Below are positions 9,377-18,389 of a DNA stretch of 64,000 nucleotides, in pieces. The DNA comes from CBDHEY01 sp965262305 (lineage in GTDB: Bacteria; Pseudomonadota; Gammaproteobacteria; Pseudomonadales; Cellvibrionaceae), in assembly GCA_965262305.1 (NCBI GenBank), contig CBDHEY010000002.1, forward strand, positions 1,426,001 through 1,490,000, in the 5' to 3' direction. How positions within the stretch are numbered: the first letter of the stretch is position 1; each line of letters opens with the position of its first letter. Made by a program: the position numbers and the translations under genes. Under the pieces are notes generated by a model. That model saw only the letters and a program-made list of their open reading frames with translations. It ran no database searches and was not told the DNA's origin.

Positions 9377-9700
9377 ATGAAAAGTATTAACGATAAAAAC
9401 ACCTTTCGTCATGAATCCTTGCAAGATTCAGAATCCATAAAAAAGTTGCTGAGCGGTTTGTTAGAAGGACTTGAACAAGGAGAGTTATACTTTACGGATG
9501 AAGATGGTGAAATTGCGATGACTCCAGCGGGTTTATTGCATTTAAAAGTTACGGCGTCTAAGGAAGATGGTAGAAATAGAGTTAATTTACGAATTACTTG
9601 GCAAGATGAATTAAAAAGTATCGCTCGAAAAAAAACGTTCAAAATAGAAACCAAAAAATCTGAAAAAGTAAATTCTACAGAAAAAAAGAAGAAGAAATAA
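9377..9700 (+). CDS. Amphi-Trp domain protein
   Basis: 107 residues. It matches the amphi-Trp pattern: a short amphipathic helix, LLEGLEQGELYF, a region ending in MTPAGLLHLKV and a terminal strand with one Trp (LRITWQDE), followed by a Lys-rich tail. From memory, this small domain was defined in the context of the GAK system, with an ATP-grasp and an HprK-related kinase as neighbours, which is exactly the case here. It could be a substrate or scaffold for the kinases of the operon. The tail of Lys residues suggests an exposed, charged end. Confidence 0.65.
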   Translation: MKSINDKNTFRHESLQDSESIKKLLSGLLEGLEQGELYFTDEDGEIAMTPAGLLHLKVTASKEDGRNRVNLRITWQDELKSIARKKTFKIETKKSEKVNSTEKKKKK

Positions 9701-9732
9701 ATTCAAATTATAGTGTTATACAATTATAAATT

Positions 9733-10578
9733 ATGGACTTATCAAAGCTTTCTGCAGCGAATGATCGAAATTTTGATGATGTCGCAGATCATTTTGTAAA
9801 TAAGATATATGGTGGATTAAAGGGAAGACTGCGTCAAAGCGTTATTTTGAGAGACCTTACTAGCCTTGGCTTGTTTAAAGATGTGTTAGATAAACAGCAT
9901 GAAGATTTAGTCAACGGTGAAATATGGAGAGTGATTGATTTGGGAGCTGGTGCTGGGCAGTTTGTTATTCAACTGGCTGAGCTTGGGCATAGAGTCGTTT
10001 ATAACGATATATCTGAGAAGATGGCAACTTTTGCGCGAAATGAGGCAATAAAAAAAGGATTAGCTGAAGAAATAGAATGGCGTTCTGAAGCTTGGCAGAC
10101 TACGCTCAAAAATATTGAAGGGAATTTTGATATTATCTTTTGCCATGCTCTACTTGAGTGGCTAGCCGAACCGGAATCGTTATTTTCTGCCATTAAATCA
10201 AAAATAAAACCAGGTGGGTATGTCTCGCTCTGTTTTTATAACCCTCACGGTTTGATTTATCATAACCTTATTCGTGGGAATTTTGATTGGATCAATCGTG
10301 CAAAATACGATAAAGGTATTCAGTTTGCTGCTGATCCCGGTGGTCTCACGCCTTCGAATCCGTGCTCATATGATCAAGTATCTGAATGGCTAAGAGAAAT
10401 AGGCTTCAAAGAAGTCTCTGTGAGCGGGATACGAGTTTTTAGTGATTATGCTAATAAAGGTCGCGGTGGTAATTCGATTGAAAATGAAGTGGTTTCCCAA
10501 GAGTTAAGGTTTTCATTGATGAATCCTTATAAATGGATGGGGCGTTATCTTCATATAGTTGCCAAGGCGATCAATTGA
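9733..10578 (+). CDS. cmoM: CmoM-like tRNA 5-carboxymethoxyuridine methyltransferase
   Basis: 281 residues. The N-terminal RNFDDVADHFVNKIYGGLKG and C-terminal GRYLHIVAKA blocks match the CmoM (formerly SmtA) family, and motif I reads DLGAGAGQF (about 71-79). CmoM methylates the carboxymethoxy group of cmo5U34 in tRNAs that read four-fold degenerate codons. The N-terminal 12 residues and a linker near residue 55 are extra compared with the E. coli protein. It follows the amphi-Trp gene by 32 bases but is functionally unlike that cluster. Confidence 0.8.
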   Translation: MDLSKLSAANDRNFDDVADHFVNKIYGGLKGRLRQSVILRDLTSLGLFKDVLDKQHEDLVNGEIWRVIDLGAGAGQFVIQLAELGHRVVYNDISEKMATFARNEAIKKGLAEEIEWRSEAWQTTLKNIEGNFDIIFCHALLEWLAEPESLFSAIKSKIKPGGYVSLCFYNPHGLIYHNLIRGNFDWINRAKYDKGIQFAADPGGLTPSNPCSYDQVSEWLREIGFKEVSVSGIRVFSDYANKGRGGNSIENEVVSQELRFSLMNPYKWMGRYLHIVAKAIN

Positions 10579-10626
10579 AAAATATTCTAATGTTTATATA
10601 AAATTCAAAAATTAATTAAAATAAAA

Positions 10627-12258
10627 ATGAATGAGGATAAAACGAATTTGATGGAACGGTATATTAATATAGGTCGGAATCTTGCGAGACATCCTTGGTT
10701 TCCATATTGGATCGTTTTTTCACTGTTTGGATTAATTGGCTATTTTCTGCGTTTTTGGGGGTTGGGAGATTATCCCGAATTCATCTATCGAGACGAAAGC
10801 TGGAACGGTGTAGAAGGGTTAATTACACTCAGAGATATGGATTTTAGGCCATTTTATGAGGGCAGTACCGGACGTGAGGGAATGCTGATTTGGATGATCG
10901 CTATAGTGCATTATTTTTTTGAACCTTCTGCTTTCGCTGTTAGATTTGCTCCAGCCTTAATCGGCCTTGTCACGGTATTGAGTCTTCCTATTTGTTCTTT
11001 TTTTCTTCTTCGATTTTTTCAGCGTTCATCTAACCCTAGAATTGAGTTAAACACCGATCATCACATTTTTTTATGGATTGCGCTTTTTGCTATGTTTTTC
11101 TTGGCAACAAGTTATTGGCATGTGAATTTTTCGCGCATTACTTTTAGAGCGATACTCGATCCACTTTTTTCTATGTACGCTTGTACGCTAGTAGCATTGT
11201 CTTATCAATATTCAAGGCAATATTGGTTGCATATAGTTACAGGTATAGTCTGTGGATTGGGTTTATACGGCTATGGTGCTTTTAAATTTACAGTTATACC
11301 GCTCGCTTGTATATTTTTCTACGCTGTATTTTGTTACCGAAATAAAGTCATTTTACCTAGTGTCATTATTACTATTTTTGCAATGCTTGTTGCTTACCCC
11401 TTAGTAAGTTATATTTTCCATAATGGAGACAATTATTTTTTACGATTGAATCAAGTATCGATTTTCAAGAAAGAAAACCCTTTAGGCGAATTCTTTGATG
11501 GTTTTTTTAAATTATTAGGCATGCTAGGAGGAATCGGAGATAGAAATCTTCGTCATAATACCAATTCAAATGCTCAACTTAATATCGTAAATTTTGCTTT
11601 TTTACTATACGGTGTGGTTGTGCTTGTAAAGCTATACATTTTTAATCGAGAAAATAGTTCATATGAGAAAGCGATTTCTTATCTAGGTGGATTAGCATTG
11701 ATATGGTTTTTAGTTATGTTGGTTCCATCTGCATTAACTTACGATGCTCAGCCACATGCCTTGCGAGCCATTGGTATTATTCTTCCTGTAGTGATTATCG
11801 CGGCAATTGGCGCAGCCACGTTCTTTTTTCAAGTCCATAGCTTACTTCCCAACTCTGGTCGTGTTAATCTATATATCTTTTTTGCTGTGATTGTTACTTC
11901 AATAACCTATGCAACTGCGACTGAGCATTTTTATCGCTATCAACGCTATCCTGGAATGAAAAATTGGTTTGACACGAAAGCTAATCAAGCCGCATTGAAT
12001 ATCAATAGAGCATCACCTAATAAATCCTTTCTAGTTGTTGTTAAGGATAGGCATTCGCCTGAAACTCGCTCGGTGATTCAAAACTTTCGATACCTCACCA
12101 ATTTAAAGATGGATCACAAACTACACAATAATATTATTCGACTTCGAGAGTTATCTCGTCACCCGCTTCGAAATTCTGCAATCATTTATACACCGCGAGA
12201 CATTGAATCTTCAGTTAAAAAGATTATTAGGGATAGGCATAGGATTAAGCGGTATTAA
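10627..12258 (+). CDS. Multi-pass GT39/GT-C type glycosyltransferase-like membrane protein
   Basis: 543 residues with about ten hydrophobic segments. The first periplasmic loop holds YRDESWNG followed by EGSTGREG, the DE-type acidic motif at the start of GT-C (PMT/ArnT-like) glycosyltransferases, which use polyprenyl-phosphate sugars. The C-terminal 120 residues are soluble and probably periplasmic. Acceptor and sugar cannot be inferred, and there is no lipid-sugar synthesis gene nearby. It converges with the dnaJ-like gene on the other strand with about 30 bases between stops. Confidence 0.65.
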   Translation: MNEDKTNLMERYINIGRNLARHPWFPYWIVFSLFGLIGYFLRFWGLGDYPEFIYRDESWNGVEGLITLRDMDFRPFYEGSTGREGMLIWMIAIVHYFFEPSAFAVRFAPALIGLVTVLSLPICSFFLLRFFQRSSNPRIELNTDHHIFLWIALFAMFFLATSYWHVNFSRITFRAILDPLFSMYACTLVALSYQYSRQYWLHIVTGIVCGLGLYGYGAFKFTVIPLACIFFYAVFCYRNKVILPSVIITIFAMLVAYPLVSYIFHNGDNYFLRLNQVSIFKKENPLGEFFDGFFKLLGMLGGIGDRNLRHNTNSNAQLNIVNFAFLLYGVVVLVKLYIFNRENSSYEKAISYLGGLALIWFLVMLVPSALTYDAQPHALRAIGIILPVVIIAAIGAATFFFQVHSLLPNSGRVNLYIFFAVIVTSITYATATEHFYRYQRYPGMKNWFDTKANQAALNINRASPNKSFLVVVKDRHSPETRSVIQNFRYLTNLKMDHKLHNNIIRLRELSRHPLRNSAIIYTPRDIESSVKKIIRDRHRIKRY

Positions 12259-12289
12259 TCAGAGGTTCCTACAATTTAGAATAGATTTT

Positions 12290-13012
12290 TTATTCTTTAA
12301 AATGATTAATCAGCACTTCTTTTGCGTTATTAATTTGCGCCGCTAAAAAATCATTACCTCCGCGATCCGGATGCAATTTTTGCATTAACGATTTGTGAGC
12401 TCGAATTATATCTTTTCTAGTCGGGTTTTTCGGAAGTCCGAGTATTTGTAAAGCTTCATCTATCGAGGGTTGAGAAGAATTACTACTACTAGACGAATAT
12501 GATTCTTGCGAGCTACGTTGATCAAAATGTGTAGATTTTTGGATAATGGCTCTAATTAAATAAAAGGATTTAGTATCCTTGTCTTTATAGTAAGTTTCAA
12601 GTTCTTCCAGCTCTGATTCTGTAAGAGACGTAAGCTGTTTTCCTTCGTGTAACCCTTTTATTATTTCACCTTGAACTTGTCCCGTTTGAATGTTTATTTT
12701 TACTTTAATGTGTTCTGTTTTTATTATTGGTTCGCCGAAAACAGACTGACGTTGTAAAAAGCGAAGAAATGGTAAAAAGCGAAGCAGGTAGACAAATCCT
12801 ATTCTTGCAAATGCTAAAAAACCGGCGAGTATTGCGCCGATCCAATGCATTCTTCCTGTCAACACCGCAAATGCAACAACACCTGCTAATCCATAAAGAA
12901 CACCTTGCAAAATAACTTTTTTACGTTTTTGAGGGTCGAGTTTACTTAGCTTTCGAAATCCATAAAAAAGCGCAAATAAAAGGGCGATGGCAAATAAAAG
13001 TCTAATAATCAT
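12290..13012 (-). CDS. Membrane-anchored DnaJ domain protein
   Basis: 240 residues. The N-terminus has two or three hydrophobic helices (about 3-90, interrupted by a basic stretch); the C-terminus (about 185-240) is a J domain with the HPD tripeptide in KLHPDRGGND. J domains recruit and stimulate DnaK-type Hsp70 ATPases, here presumably at the inner membrane. A Ser-rich linker joins the two parts. The ppx gene lies just upstream on the same strand, 10 bases away. Confidence 0.85.
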   Translation of the reverse strand: MIIRLLFAIALLFALFYGFRKLSKLDPQKRKKVILQGVLYGLAGVVAFAVLTGRMHWIGAILAGFLAFARIGFVYLLRFLPFLRFLQRQSVFGEPIIKTEHIKVKINIQTGQVQGEIIKGLHEGKQLTSLTESELEELETYYKDKDTKSFYLIRAIIQKSTHFDQRSSQESYSSSSSNSSQPSIDEALQILGLPKNPTRKDIIRAHKSLMQKLHPDRGGNDFLAAQINNAKEVLINHFKE

Positions 13013-13022
13013 GAATCAATCG

Positions 13023-14511
13023 CTAGGCTTCAATCGTTAAATCGATGTTAATGTTTCTTAGGTATGTTATTTCTTTCTCTAAGCCGGAATAAGTAAGAGG
13101 GTGCTCTTCTAGGTATCCTTTTTGAAACTTTAAGACGTAATGGTTTTTGTCTCTTTTTAGAACTGGTTTTTCGTCAAGATCTTCTCTCCTTCTATTCAAA
13201 CTTGTTGCTAAGCGAAGACAAATTAATAATGGAATAAAGGCTTCGAGCGTTTCGTCACTCACCTCTGTAAAGCTATTGAGTGAGAGCTTTACGACGGTGA
13301 AATCGTACAAGGTTTGCTAGAATATATTGTTCTGTTCTACCGAAACCGCCTAGGTCTGTGTAGCGCAAAATATAATAGCCGTGTCGGTGATAAGAAGAGT
13401 GAGAAATATTTAAACCTATTTCGTGAAGTTGTGCTGCCCAGTCTAGAATTTTAGTACGAGATACACCGGCGAGTTTTACACCCTTGATATTTTTCCAAAA
13501 ACTAATAGCAAGATCGCTTACGCGCTCGGCTTGTTTTTCATCAATTTTGTATTGTTCTTTAAGTTTTTCAATCGTGCTAAAACGGATATCATGATCGCTA
13601 AATCGGCCAATGGTGTCGTAAATCAAGCCTTCCTTTAAAGTTGCATCAGCAACTTGTATGACTTCGAGATTGAGTTCATCAAAAATCGCTTGCAATATTG
13701 CAATGCCTGCCGGCAACACCTCTTTTCTTGGGGAGGCTATGTCCGCGTCTGGAATACTGCGGTTTTCAATACAATAGTCCGCGAGTTCAAATAAGCTTTT
13801 TTTGGTGATAACTGCGCCGCCATCTGTTTCGGCTAACAGTTCTGCAATAGCCTTCATCGTACCAGAAGTCCCGTAAGCGGTTTCCCAAGAGTTCGATATG
13901 TATTGCTTGCGTATTTCTTCGAGCTCATTGCAGGCGGCAAGATAAGCCTTACGCATGGATTGTCTAGTAGGACCGGTTTGTTGGATATAGTTCTTACTAA
14001 ATGTTACACAGCCAAGAGGCAGACTCTCAAGCAGTGTCGGTTCAAAGCCCTTGCCTATAATGAACTCCGTACTTCCGCCCCCAATATCAATGACTAGACG
14101 TTTGTCTTTTTCATCAATCACAGTGTTGGACAAGCCTGCGTAGACTAAGCGGGCTTCTTCGTAACCGGAAATAATTTGGATGTTGGTACTCAAAGCTTTT
14201 TCTGCTTGTTTTATAAACATTTTTGCATTTTTAATCGATCGTAATGTTTTAGTACCAACAGCTCGAATTTGGGATTGAGGAATATCCCTTAAACGCTCTG
14301 AAAATCGATTTAGAGAAGCTAGAGCGCGATCTACAGCTGCTTGATTTAATGTGCTATCTGGCTCAATTCCAAGAGCAATTTGTACCATATCTTTTTCGCG
14401 GTCAACGATCTCTATTTTGGTATCGCTTACTCTTACGATTAGCATGTGGAAGCTATTGGAGCCTAGGTCAATCGACGCAAAGTAGGGGGAGGCAAATTGG
14501 TGTTCGGGCAT
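13023..14511 (-). pseudogene. ppx: Ppx/GppA exopolyphosphatase family, interrupted by a single-base frameshift
   Basis: Two frames together give a full-length (about 490 residue) Ppx/GppA protein. Frame one (14511 to 13273) has the N-terminal SIDLGSNSFHMLIV and IDIGGGSTEFIIG phosphate-binding loops and ends prematurely after FHRRKALTQ. Frame two (13310 to 13023) continues the family alignment with KLSLNSFTEVSDE, CLRLATSLNRRR and HPLT. Removing one A from the AAA run at 13288-13290 (minus strand) joins them without loss. Ppx enzymes degrade polyphosphate or pppGpp. The 412-residue fragment retains the ASKHA catalytic core but loses the end of the HD-like C-terminal domain. Either a genuine mutation or a homopolymer sequencing error. 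Confidence 0.85.
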
Positions 14512-14686
14512 TTATTTTCCTAGAAATACTGCGAGTGTTAATGCTTTTTTAATGGCAATTATGCCGCTCAGAATGGCGTTTGCAAGTTTAACACTCTAAA
14601 AAAAACGCCTATAAATGAATAATTTAAATCACTTTATCTAAGACAATTGCTATGATAACGCTTAATTATATCTGGGGAGAATAATA

Positions 14687-15301
14687 ATGGCGGAAATTTC
14701 CAATATGGAAAGACAAGCTTTTGGTTTAAAGATTTTAAAGAATGGGCATCCAGAGATTCGTCGTATCAGAAAAGAGACGGGTTACCCAACAATACATGGA
14801 AATAAGTTTTGGAATTCGACATATCTATTGATGGATTATCTTACTGAATTTGCTCCTAAAAAGAATCCTAAAATTTTAGAAATTGGATGTGGTTGGGGTT
14901 TAGGTGGTATTTATTGTGCTAAAACATTTAAAGCTGAGATTACGTCCCTAGATGCGGATGATACGGTTTTTCCGTATTTAGAATGTCACGCTGAAATAAA
15001 TGGAGTCGAGGTAACGACCTGGAAGTGTCGCTATGAAAATATTAGAAAAGTGGATTTGGAAAAATTCGATCTAATGATCGCTGCGGATATTTGTTTTTGG
15101 GATTCTATGGCACGCCCTTTATTTAATTTGGCCAAACGAGCTGTAGACTCGGGGGTTAGGGTCGTTATGACTGATCCAGGACGACCTCCTTTCAGAGAGA
15201 TGGCCGAACGATGTGTCGAAAAACTTGATGCTTTCTATGACAACTGGATGACACCTCATCCAAACAACGCAACAGGTTTAGTTTTAGATATTTCTCCCTA
15301 A
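14687..15301 (+). CDS. Class I SAM-dependent methyltransferase
   Basis: 204 residues. Motif I is ILEIGCGWGLGGIY (about 64-77), followed by an acidic loop (SLDADD) and LMIAADICFWDSM as the post-motif region, typical of Rossmann-fold methyltransferases of the PrmA/NNMT-like branch. The acceptor, protein or small molecule, cannot be read from the sequence. A GGGGAG Shine-Dalgarno sits 9 bases before the ATG. The msrA gene follows 18 bases after the stop, so the two are probably co-transcribed. Confidence 0.75.
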   Translation: MAEISNMERQAFGLKILKNGHPEIRRIRKETGYPTIHGNKFWNSTYLLMDYLTEFAPKKNPKILEIGCGWGLGGIYCAKTFKAEITSLDADDTVFPYLECHAEINGVEVTTWKCRYENIRKVDLEKFDLMIAADICFWDSMARPLFNLAKRAVDSGVRVVMTDPGRPPFREMAERCVEKLDAFYDNWMTPHPNNATGLVLDISP

Positions 15302-15319
15302 TTTGACTGAGGTTCTTTT

Positions 15320-15952
15320 ATGTTCTTAAAGAAAACGAGAATGCCCACAAGAGATGAGACTTTACCTGGTCGCGATGACGAGATGGCGTTGCAAAATGAG
15401 CACTTTGTCTCTGGAAATCCGATAAAACCTCCGTTCGGTTCAAATATGAAAAAAATTGTGCTTGGACTTGGATGTTTTTGGGGTGCAGAGCGTAAATTTT
15501 GGACATTAGATGGCGTCTATACCACGGCAGTTGGTTACGCCGCTGGCTTTACACCAAACCCAACCTACGAAGAAGTTTGTTCTGGTTTAACAGGGCATAA
15601 CGAGGTCGTTTTAGTTGTTTACCAATCGGAAAAGATCACGTTATCTCAAATTCTTCGTGTATTTTGGGAGTCTCATGATCCCACTCAAGGTATGCGACAA
15701 GGAAATGATGTGGGTACACAATACCGATCCGGTATTTATTATGATGAAGAGTCTGTCGTAGAAATAATTGAAAAATCACGATCACAGTATCAAACGATGC
15801 TTGACAAAAGTGGTTATGGTTTGATCACCACTGAGATAATTCCATTAAGCGAATTCTATTATGCCGAACAATATCATCAACAATATTTGGCTAAGAATCC
15901 GAATGGTTATTGTGGTTTGGGTGGAACTGGTGTGGATTTTATCGAGTTATAA
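15320..15952 (+). CDS. msrA: Peptide-methionine (S)-S-oxide reductase MsrA
   Basis: 210 residues. The catalytic GCFWGAER block sits near residue 51-58 and the family blocks TGHNEVV, SHDPTQGMRQGNDVGTQYRS and AEQYHQQYL follow in order. It repairs oxidised methionine in proteins and free methionine sulfoxide, using thioredoxin. The approximately 45-residue N-terminal extension before the core (ending PPFGSNMKK) is usual for the E. coli-type enzyme. Resolving cysteines near the C-terminus are reduced to one clear Cys (GYCGLGG). Confidence 0.95.
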   Translation: MFLKKTRMPTRDETLPGRDDEMALQNEHFVSGNPIKPPFGSNMKKIVLGLGCFWGAERKFWTLDGVYTTAVGYAAGFTPNPTYEEVCSGLTGHNEVVLVVYQSEKITLSQILRVFWESHDPTQGMRQGNDVGTQYRSGIYYDEESVVEIIEKSRSQYQTMLDKSGYGLITTEIIPLSEFYYAEQYHQQYLAKNPNGYCGLGGTGVDFIEL

Positions 15953-16158
15953 AGATTCTTGCGACATTAGGGAAAATGCATTACAAAGTAAGCTAGGGAT
16001 CGATTCAATTGTTAGTTAAGCGCTTTGGCGGTGTATTAACTCCAAATTTTTAAAGCTTTTATTCAAATTTGACCATTTTGAACGGGCAAAATCATATTAT
16101 GGGATTTAAAATTAGCTCAAAGCTGTTAAGGACATAACGTCAATAACGAGAAGAATAG

Positions 16159-18054
16159 TTGATTGTGATACCTAAAACATTTATAAAAATAATTCTTCTG
16201 CTATTTTCTGTAATCGTCACAATACTGGCTTCTTCGCGTACTCACAGTATGGGACTGGGTGATATTCGAGTTAGTTCGTTTTTAGGGCAGCCTCTAGAGG
16301 CGCAAATCGAAATCCTAGGCGCTGAAAGGGTAGAATCGTCCCACCTTTTGGTGAAAATTGTCTCCAAGATCGAGGCAGAAAGCCTAGGCGTAGAGCTTCT
16401 TTATTCTCCAAATAAATTCTATGTTTCAATTCAATCTGATCCATCTGGTTTACCTATTATTCGGTTGTTTTCACGAAAACCGATAACAGAGCCATATACA
16501 GATATTTTGATCCTATTGGAATGGCCAACAGGCTCGATGTATCGAGAGTTTGCTGTTCTCTTGGACTTACCAGTTTTAAATAGCCGGTCTAAATCCAACG
16601 TTGAAACAAAATCGCAAGATGTTCCCTCATTTGAAACTGAAGGGAAAAGTGCTGTTTATCGCGTTCAGTTTGGAGACACTTTTTCTGCAATAACCAGTCA
16701 TTTGAGTAGAGAATTAAAACTGAATCAAAACGAACTCGCAGATTGGCTTGTGATTAATAATCCTCATGCTTTTCAAGCTGGCGATATTAATAAACTTAAT
16801 GCGGGTGTAAGTTTAGAATTACCTGGTGCGGAATATGATCCTAAACTCGAAACGATTGATGTAAATAATCTATCTTCTGATTTGAACTCAGGCTCGAAGA
16901 GTAATGAAAAATCATCATTCAGTAAAAATGACGGTGAAAAACCCGTTGGTGTACTTCGATTAAGTAATTCTACAAATAGCCCATCTGAAAGCGGTGGGGA
17001 AATCCGTTCAATTAATGAAAAGCTCGATGGAACACAAGAGTTACTTTCGCTCGTTATTAAAGAAAATGAAGACCTGAAAAAACGAGTTAAAAAGCTCGAA
17101 AGTTCTGAATATATAAGTACACTCAAAGACCTTATCTATACTCAAAGCGAGCAAATCGAAGCCTTAAAAATTCAAATTGAAAACTTACAAGGTGATGATC
17201 TAACGTTAACTAAGGAGCGTGGTAAGACAAAAACTTCAGAAGTTTTCATACCCGAAAAAAGCTTGTCGTTGTCACAAGGTGTTGACTCGCCTAATAATCT
17301 AGAAACTGTTTCATCAACTCAGGTTTTAGGTATAGATACCCTCGCGGAGCCAGAGTTTTCAGTGATTCCTTGGGTGGTTTATTTTATCTTTATCATTATT
17401 AGTATTTCTTTTGCTTTATTTTTGGTCTATACCTTTTTGCGCCGTCGTGGTTCCGAAGAGAGTGATGAAAAGTACGTTGAATTTAATCAATATCGAGCAA
17501 CGCAAACTCAAAGTGAGATTGAAGACAAGACATTTGTTGGAGCAATTACATCTTCAGATCTAAAGAATGAAAAAAAGAAACGTACGGTAATGGATATTAT
17601 CGAAGAGCAACAAAGAGAGAAAGCGAGCGCTCGACACAGATTCGAAAGATTTACTTTAGTTGAGAAAGATAAAGAAGAATACAACGAAGATTATTCTGAC
17701 GATGGTGACCCCGAAGGTAAAGTCTCAAAAGAAATTGTTGATAAATTTAATCGAGAGTCAAATATTCGGCGGGATATAGCTGAAGATGAATCCTTGGCTG
17801 ATCAAGGATTTACTTCTGGATTTGAAAGAAGTGACATTCATTATGTTGACCATTACGAGGATGAAATCGAAAGTCTAGATATTGACTTAGTGATGGATGA
17901 TGAGGTGACGGAACTTTTATCAATGGCTGAAATTTATTGCAAGGCCCATAGATACGATGACGCTATTGAAATTATTAAAGCTCAGCAAAAAATAGATCCA
18001 GACCCACGTTTGGAAGAAGCATTGAAAGATATCGAGGACAAGATAAATAAATAA
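16159..18054 (+). CDS. fimV: FimV-like inner-membrane/peptidoglycan-binding protein
   Basis: 631 residues, TTG start with GTG alternatives close by. A signal segment (about 9-30) precedes the conserved FimV N-terminal domain (GLGDIRVSSFLGQPLEAQIE); a LysM-like repeat follows (VYRVQFGDTFSAI, about 170), then a coiled coil (about 290-335), one transmembrane helix (about 403-428), a long acidic cytoplasmic part, and the short C-terminal FimV domain (LSMAEIYCKAHRYDDAIEII). FimV organises polar assemblies and type IV pilus/type II secretion function in related bacteria. It is usually longer (about 900 residues), so this is a short version. Confidence 0.88.
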   Translation: MIVIPKTFIKIILLLFSVIVTILASSRTHSMGLGDIRVSSFLGQPLEAQIEILGAERVESSHLLVKIVSKIEAESLGVELLYSPNKFYVSIQSDPSGLPIIRLFSRKPITEPYTDILILLEWPTGSMYREFAVLLDLPVLNSRSKSNVETKSQDVPSFETEGKSAVYRVQFGDTFSAITSHLSRELKLNQNELADWLVINNPHAFQAGDINKLNAGVSLELPGAEYDPKLETIDVNNLSSDLNSGSKSNEKSSFSKNDGEKPVGVLRLSNSTNSPSESGGEIRSINEKLDGTQELLSLVIKENEDLKKRVKKLESSEYISTLKDLIYTQSEQIEALKIQIENLQGDDLTLTKERGKTKTSEVFIPEKSLSLSQGVDSPNNLETVSSTQVLGIDTLAEPEFSVIPWVVYFIFIIISISFALFLVYTFLRRRGSEESDEKYVEFNQYRATQTQSEIEDKTFVGAITSSDLKNEKKKRTVMDIIEEQQREKASARHRFERFTLVEKDKEEYNEDYSDDGDPEGKVSKEIVDKFNRESNIRRDIAEDESLADQGFTSGFERSDIHYVDHYEDEIESLDIDLVMDDEVTELLSMAEIYCKAHRYDDAIEIIKAQQKIDPDPRLEEALKDIEDKINK

Positions 18055-18071
18055 TCTTGTTAATGTGCTTT

Positions 18072-18389
18072 TTAATCTTCCTCGAGTATTCTGAGTTGTA
18101 ATTTATACGCATAAGCGATGATATGGGCAATCGCTAAATAAAGTTCCTTAGGAATGGTTTCTCCTAATTCTAGTTGTGTGAGCATCTGCGCTAATGGTGC
18201 ATTATCGCAAAGAGGAACGTCATTTTCTTTTGCTATTCGAATTATTTCTTCCGCATCTTTGCCATGTCCCTTTGCTGTAACCGTTGGGGCATTTTCACCA
18301 GAATAAAAAAGTGCAACAGCAGACTTTAGTTTAGCTTCATCATCAAGTTCATCATACATACTAGATTTTCTCTTAGGTCTCGATATCAA
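18072..18389 (-). CDS. FlhB C-terminal-domain-like protein
   Basis: 105 residues corresponding only to the cytoplasmic C-terminal domain of FlhB/YscU: KSAVALFYSGENAPTVTAKG, then LAQMLTQLELGETIPKELY. The transmembrane part and the NPTH autocleavage site of full FlhB are absent. Such stand-alone proteins are known in gammaproteobacteria next to fliK-like genes and are thought to influence hook-length switching of flagellar export. Its start overlaps the upstream fliK-like gene by 17 bases. Confidence 0.85.
   Translation of the reverse strand: MISRPKRKSSMYDELDDEAKLKSAVALFYSGENAPTVTAKGHGKDAEEIIRIAKENDVPLCDNAPLAQMLTQLELGETIPKELYLAIAHIIAYAYKLQLRILEED

Noticed and set aside
13273..13310. Programmed ribosomal frameshift in ppx
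   Set aside because: The A-run is only three bases and no slippery heptamer or downstream structure is seen; an indel is simpler.
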